Below are positions 6,160 to 7,314 of a stretch of DNA of 7,314 nt, one piece after another. Below the pieces are notes generated by a model. The model made no database searches. It saw only the letters and a program-made list of their open reading frames with translations, and was not told the DNA's origin. A program made the translations under genes and the position numbers. This DNA is from Methanobrevibacter sp. (GTDB lineage Archaea; Methanobacteriota; Methanobacteria; Methanobacteriales; Methanobacteriaceae), in assembly GCA_009776495.1 (NCBI GenBank), contig WRNS01000041.1, forward strand, positions 1 through 7,314, written 5' to 3'. How positions within the stretch are numbered: position 1 is the first letter of the stretch; each line of letters opens with the position of its first letter.

Positions 6160-6162
6160 AAA

Positions 6163-7212
6163 ATGATAAATGTAGGAGTACTCGGTGCAACTGGAATGGT
6201 AGGACAAAGATTTATTCAACTGTTAGACAAACATCCTGATTTTGAAATAGCTGCTTTAACAGCTTCATCAAGATCAGCAGGTAAAAGATATGAGGATGCT
6301 ACAACATGGTATCTCAATGATTCAATGCCTGAGTCCGTGAAGGATATTGTTGTTAATGATACAAATCCAAATGATGTATCTAATGATGTTGAACTTTTAT
6401 TTTCATCATTGCCTACAAAGACTGCAGCTATTGTAGAACCAAAATTTGCAGAATCATATTACGTAGCTTCTAATGCAAGTGCAATGCGTACAGAAAAAGA
6501 CGTGCCTCTTGTAATTCCAGAAGTAAATCCAGAATTTCTTGATTTAATAGATATTCAGCAAAAAAATAGGGGCTGGGATGGATTCATTGTAACTAATCCC
6601 AATTGTTCAACAATAGCTTTAACATTAACATTGAAACCAATTTATGATAATTTTAAAATAAACAAGATGTATGTGTCAACTATGCAAGCAGTATCAGGTG
6701 CTGGTTATAATGGTGTTCCATCAATGGCTATTGTGGACAATTTAGTGCCGTTCATTGGAGAAGAAGAAGATAAAATAGAGACAGAAACTTTACATCTTCT
6801 AGGAAACCTCAATGGAAACGAAGTTGAAGAAGCTAACTTTAAAATAAGCGCTTCTTGTCATAGAGTGGGTATTGTTGATGGGCATACCGAAGCTGTTTTT
6901 ATTGAATTTGACGACACTTATGATATTAATGAAATTAAAAATAAAATGTCCTCTTTTAAAAGTGTTCCTCAAGAATTGAACCTTCATTCTGCTCCAAAAA
7001 ATCCTGTGATTGTCAAAGAGGAAGATGATAGACCTCAACCTCGAATGGATAGAAATGCGAATAATGGTATGAGTGTGACAGTTGGAAGAGTTAGAAAAGA
7101 TCCAATATTTGAAAATAATATTAAATATGTTTTAGTAGGGCATAATACTATTAGGGGAGCTGCTGGAGCTTCAATTCTTAATGCAGAACTTATAAACAAA
7201 AAAATTCTTTAA
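6163..7212 (+). CDS. asd: aspartate-semialdehyde dehydrogenase
   Basis: This 349-residue enzyme reduces 4-aspartyl phosphate to L-aspartate 4-semialdehyde with NADPH (EC 1.2.1.11), the step between LysC and the branch point used by DapA. The Rossmann start VGVLGATGMVGQRF (4-17) binds the cofactor. The nucleophile is Cys148 in NPNCST, and the general base is His241 in CHRVGIVDGHTEAVF (232-246). The VDGHTEAV form is typical of the archaeal/fungal branch of the family rather than the usual bacterial one. NNGMSVTVGRVRKDP (300-314) and GHNTIRGAAGASILNAE (326-342) are the expected C-terminal motifs. The NPNCST form and the archaeal signature argue against the related ArgC. Start and binding site come from a tandem repeat. 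The gene ends the cluster visible here and about 100 bp of A/T-rich DNA follow. Confidence 0.96.
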   Translation: MINVGVLGATGMVGQRFIQLLDKHPDFEIAALTASSRSAGKRYEDATTWYLNDSMPESVKDIVVNDTNPNDVSNDVELLFSSLPTKTAAIVEPKFAESYYVASNASAMRTEKDVPLVIPEVNPEFLDLIDIQQKNRGWDGFIVTNPNCSTIALTLTLKPIYDNFKINKMYVSTMQAVSGAGYNGVPSMAIVDNLVPFIGEEEDKIETETLHLLGNLNGNEVEEANFKISASCHRVGIVDGHTEAVFIEFDDTYDINEIKNKMSSFKSVPQELNLHSAPKNPVIVKEEDDRPQPRMDRNANNGMSVTVGRVRKDPIFENNIKYVLVGHNTIRGAAGASILNAELINKKIL

Positions 7213-7292
7213 TCCTAATAGAATTTTATTGATTCAAATTAATTCAATGGAAATGTGAAAATCTAATGAAATATGCTTCAAAAAATTATTTA

Positions 7293-7299
7293 TTTTTTT
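7293..7299 (+). terminator. T-run, candidate terminator after asd
   Basis: A T7 run in TTATTTATTTTTTTAA lies about 80 nt after the asd stop codon. Archaeal transcription often ends at such U-rich tracts without a strong hairpin. The spacer 7213-7314 holds no reading frame of note, and the window ends before the next gene. Confidence 0.35.
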
Positions 7300-7314
7300 A
7301 AAAAAAATTAATTT

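Larger units (their letters stand above)
6081..6168. repeat. 44-bp tandem repeat (22-bp half-units) reaching into the asd start
   Basis: Two 44-bp copies lie at 6081-6124 and 6125-6168. They are identical for 26 bp, then differ by one base before the shared GGTGTGATAAA. Each copy is two related halves: TTTGGCATGATAAATTTCAT and TTTCGGTGTGATAAATTTCAT with one G lost between them. The motif (A/G)TGATAAATTTCAT starts at 6088, 6111 and 6132, and a divergent version at 6155 contains the asd ribosome binding site and ATG. Spacings are 23, 21 and 23 bp, close to two DNA turns. The remaining spacer, 6001-6080, is AT-rich, with a weak inverted repeat (ATTAATA 6011-6017, TATTAAT 6029-6035) that could end the dapB transcript. 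Confidence 0.92.

Noticed and set aside
6081..6168. CRISPR-like alternation of repeat and spacer before asd
   Set aside because: Both halves of the 44-bp unit are related to each other and the second half repeats too, so there is no variable spacer.
6163..7212. N-acetyl-gamma-glutamyl-phosphate reductase (ArgC)
   Set aside because: The NPNCST and VDGHTEAV motifs and the neighbouring lysC, dapA and dapB fit aspartate-semialdehyde dehydrogenase.
7213..7314. Start of another gene at the right edge
   Set aside because: All frames on both strands are short and stop quickly, and no binding site with an open frame reaches the window end.

Overview
The window is very AT-rich chromosomal DNA, most likely from a methanogenic archaeon of the order Methanobacteriales, with Methanobrevibacter or a close relative the best guess. 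The reasons are an archaeal-only form of a KEOPS subunit (Cgi121), ribosome binding sites of the AGGAGGTGAT type placed close to the start codons, TATA-like rather than -10/-35 promoter sequences, the archaeal gene group lysC-dapA-dapB-asd, and intergenic DNA made almost entirely of A and T. The genus is an inference and the species cannot be read from the sequence.

Layout: positions 1-425 are non-coding and end in a 41-bp tandem repeat that runs up to the first gene. Position 426-1427 (+) encodes an atypical DegT-like PLP enzyme of unknown substrate. It converges on a small cupin gene (1472-1810, -) across a 44-bp gap that holds a likely two-way terminator. Upstream of the cupin on the same strand is the KEOPS subunit Cgi121 (1962-2498, -), which starts with TTG. 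A 237-bp divergent promoter region separates Cgi121 from lysC.

From 2736 to 7212 four + strand genes form the common trunk of aspartate-family amino acid synthesis: aspartate kinase (lysC), 4-hydroxy-tetrahydrodipicolinate synthase (dapA), its reductase (dapB) and aspartate-semialdehyde dehydrogenase (asd). LysC and Asd convert aspartate to aspartate semialdehyde, the branch point to threonine, methionine and lysine. DapA and DapB carry it on to tetrahydrodipicolinate. The later lysine genes (dapL, dapF, lysA) are not in the window. All four enzymes keep their catalytic residues and look intact.

The unusual part is between the genes. The spacers are long for a biosynthetic cluster (114, 208 and 162 bp), and many contain tandem repeats with periods of 38 to 46 bp. 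The most striking one precedes asd: a 44-bp unit, itself two 22-bp half-units, repeated so that its last copy contains the asd ribosome binding site and start codon. Its earlier copies form a chain of tiny overlapping reading frames that begin with the same Met-Ile-Asn codons as asd. No complete new defence, mobile or secondary-metabolite system was found. The genes themselves are mostly core metabolism and tRNA modification.
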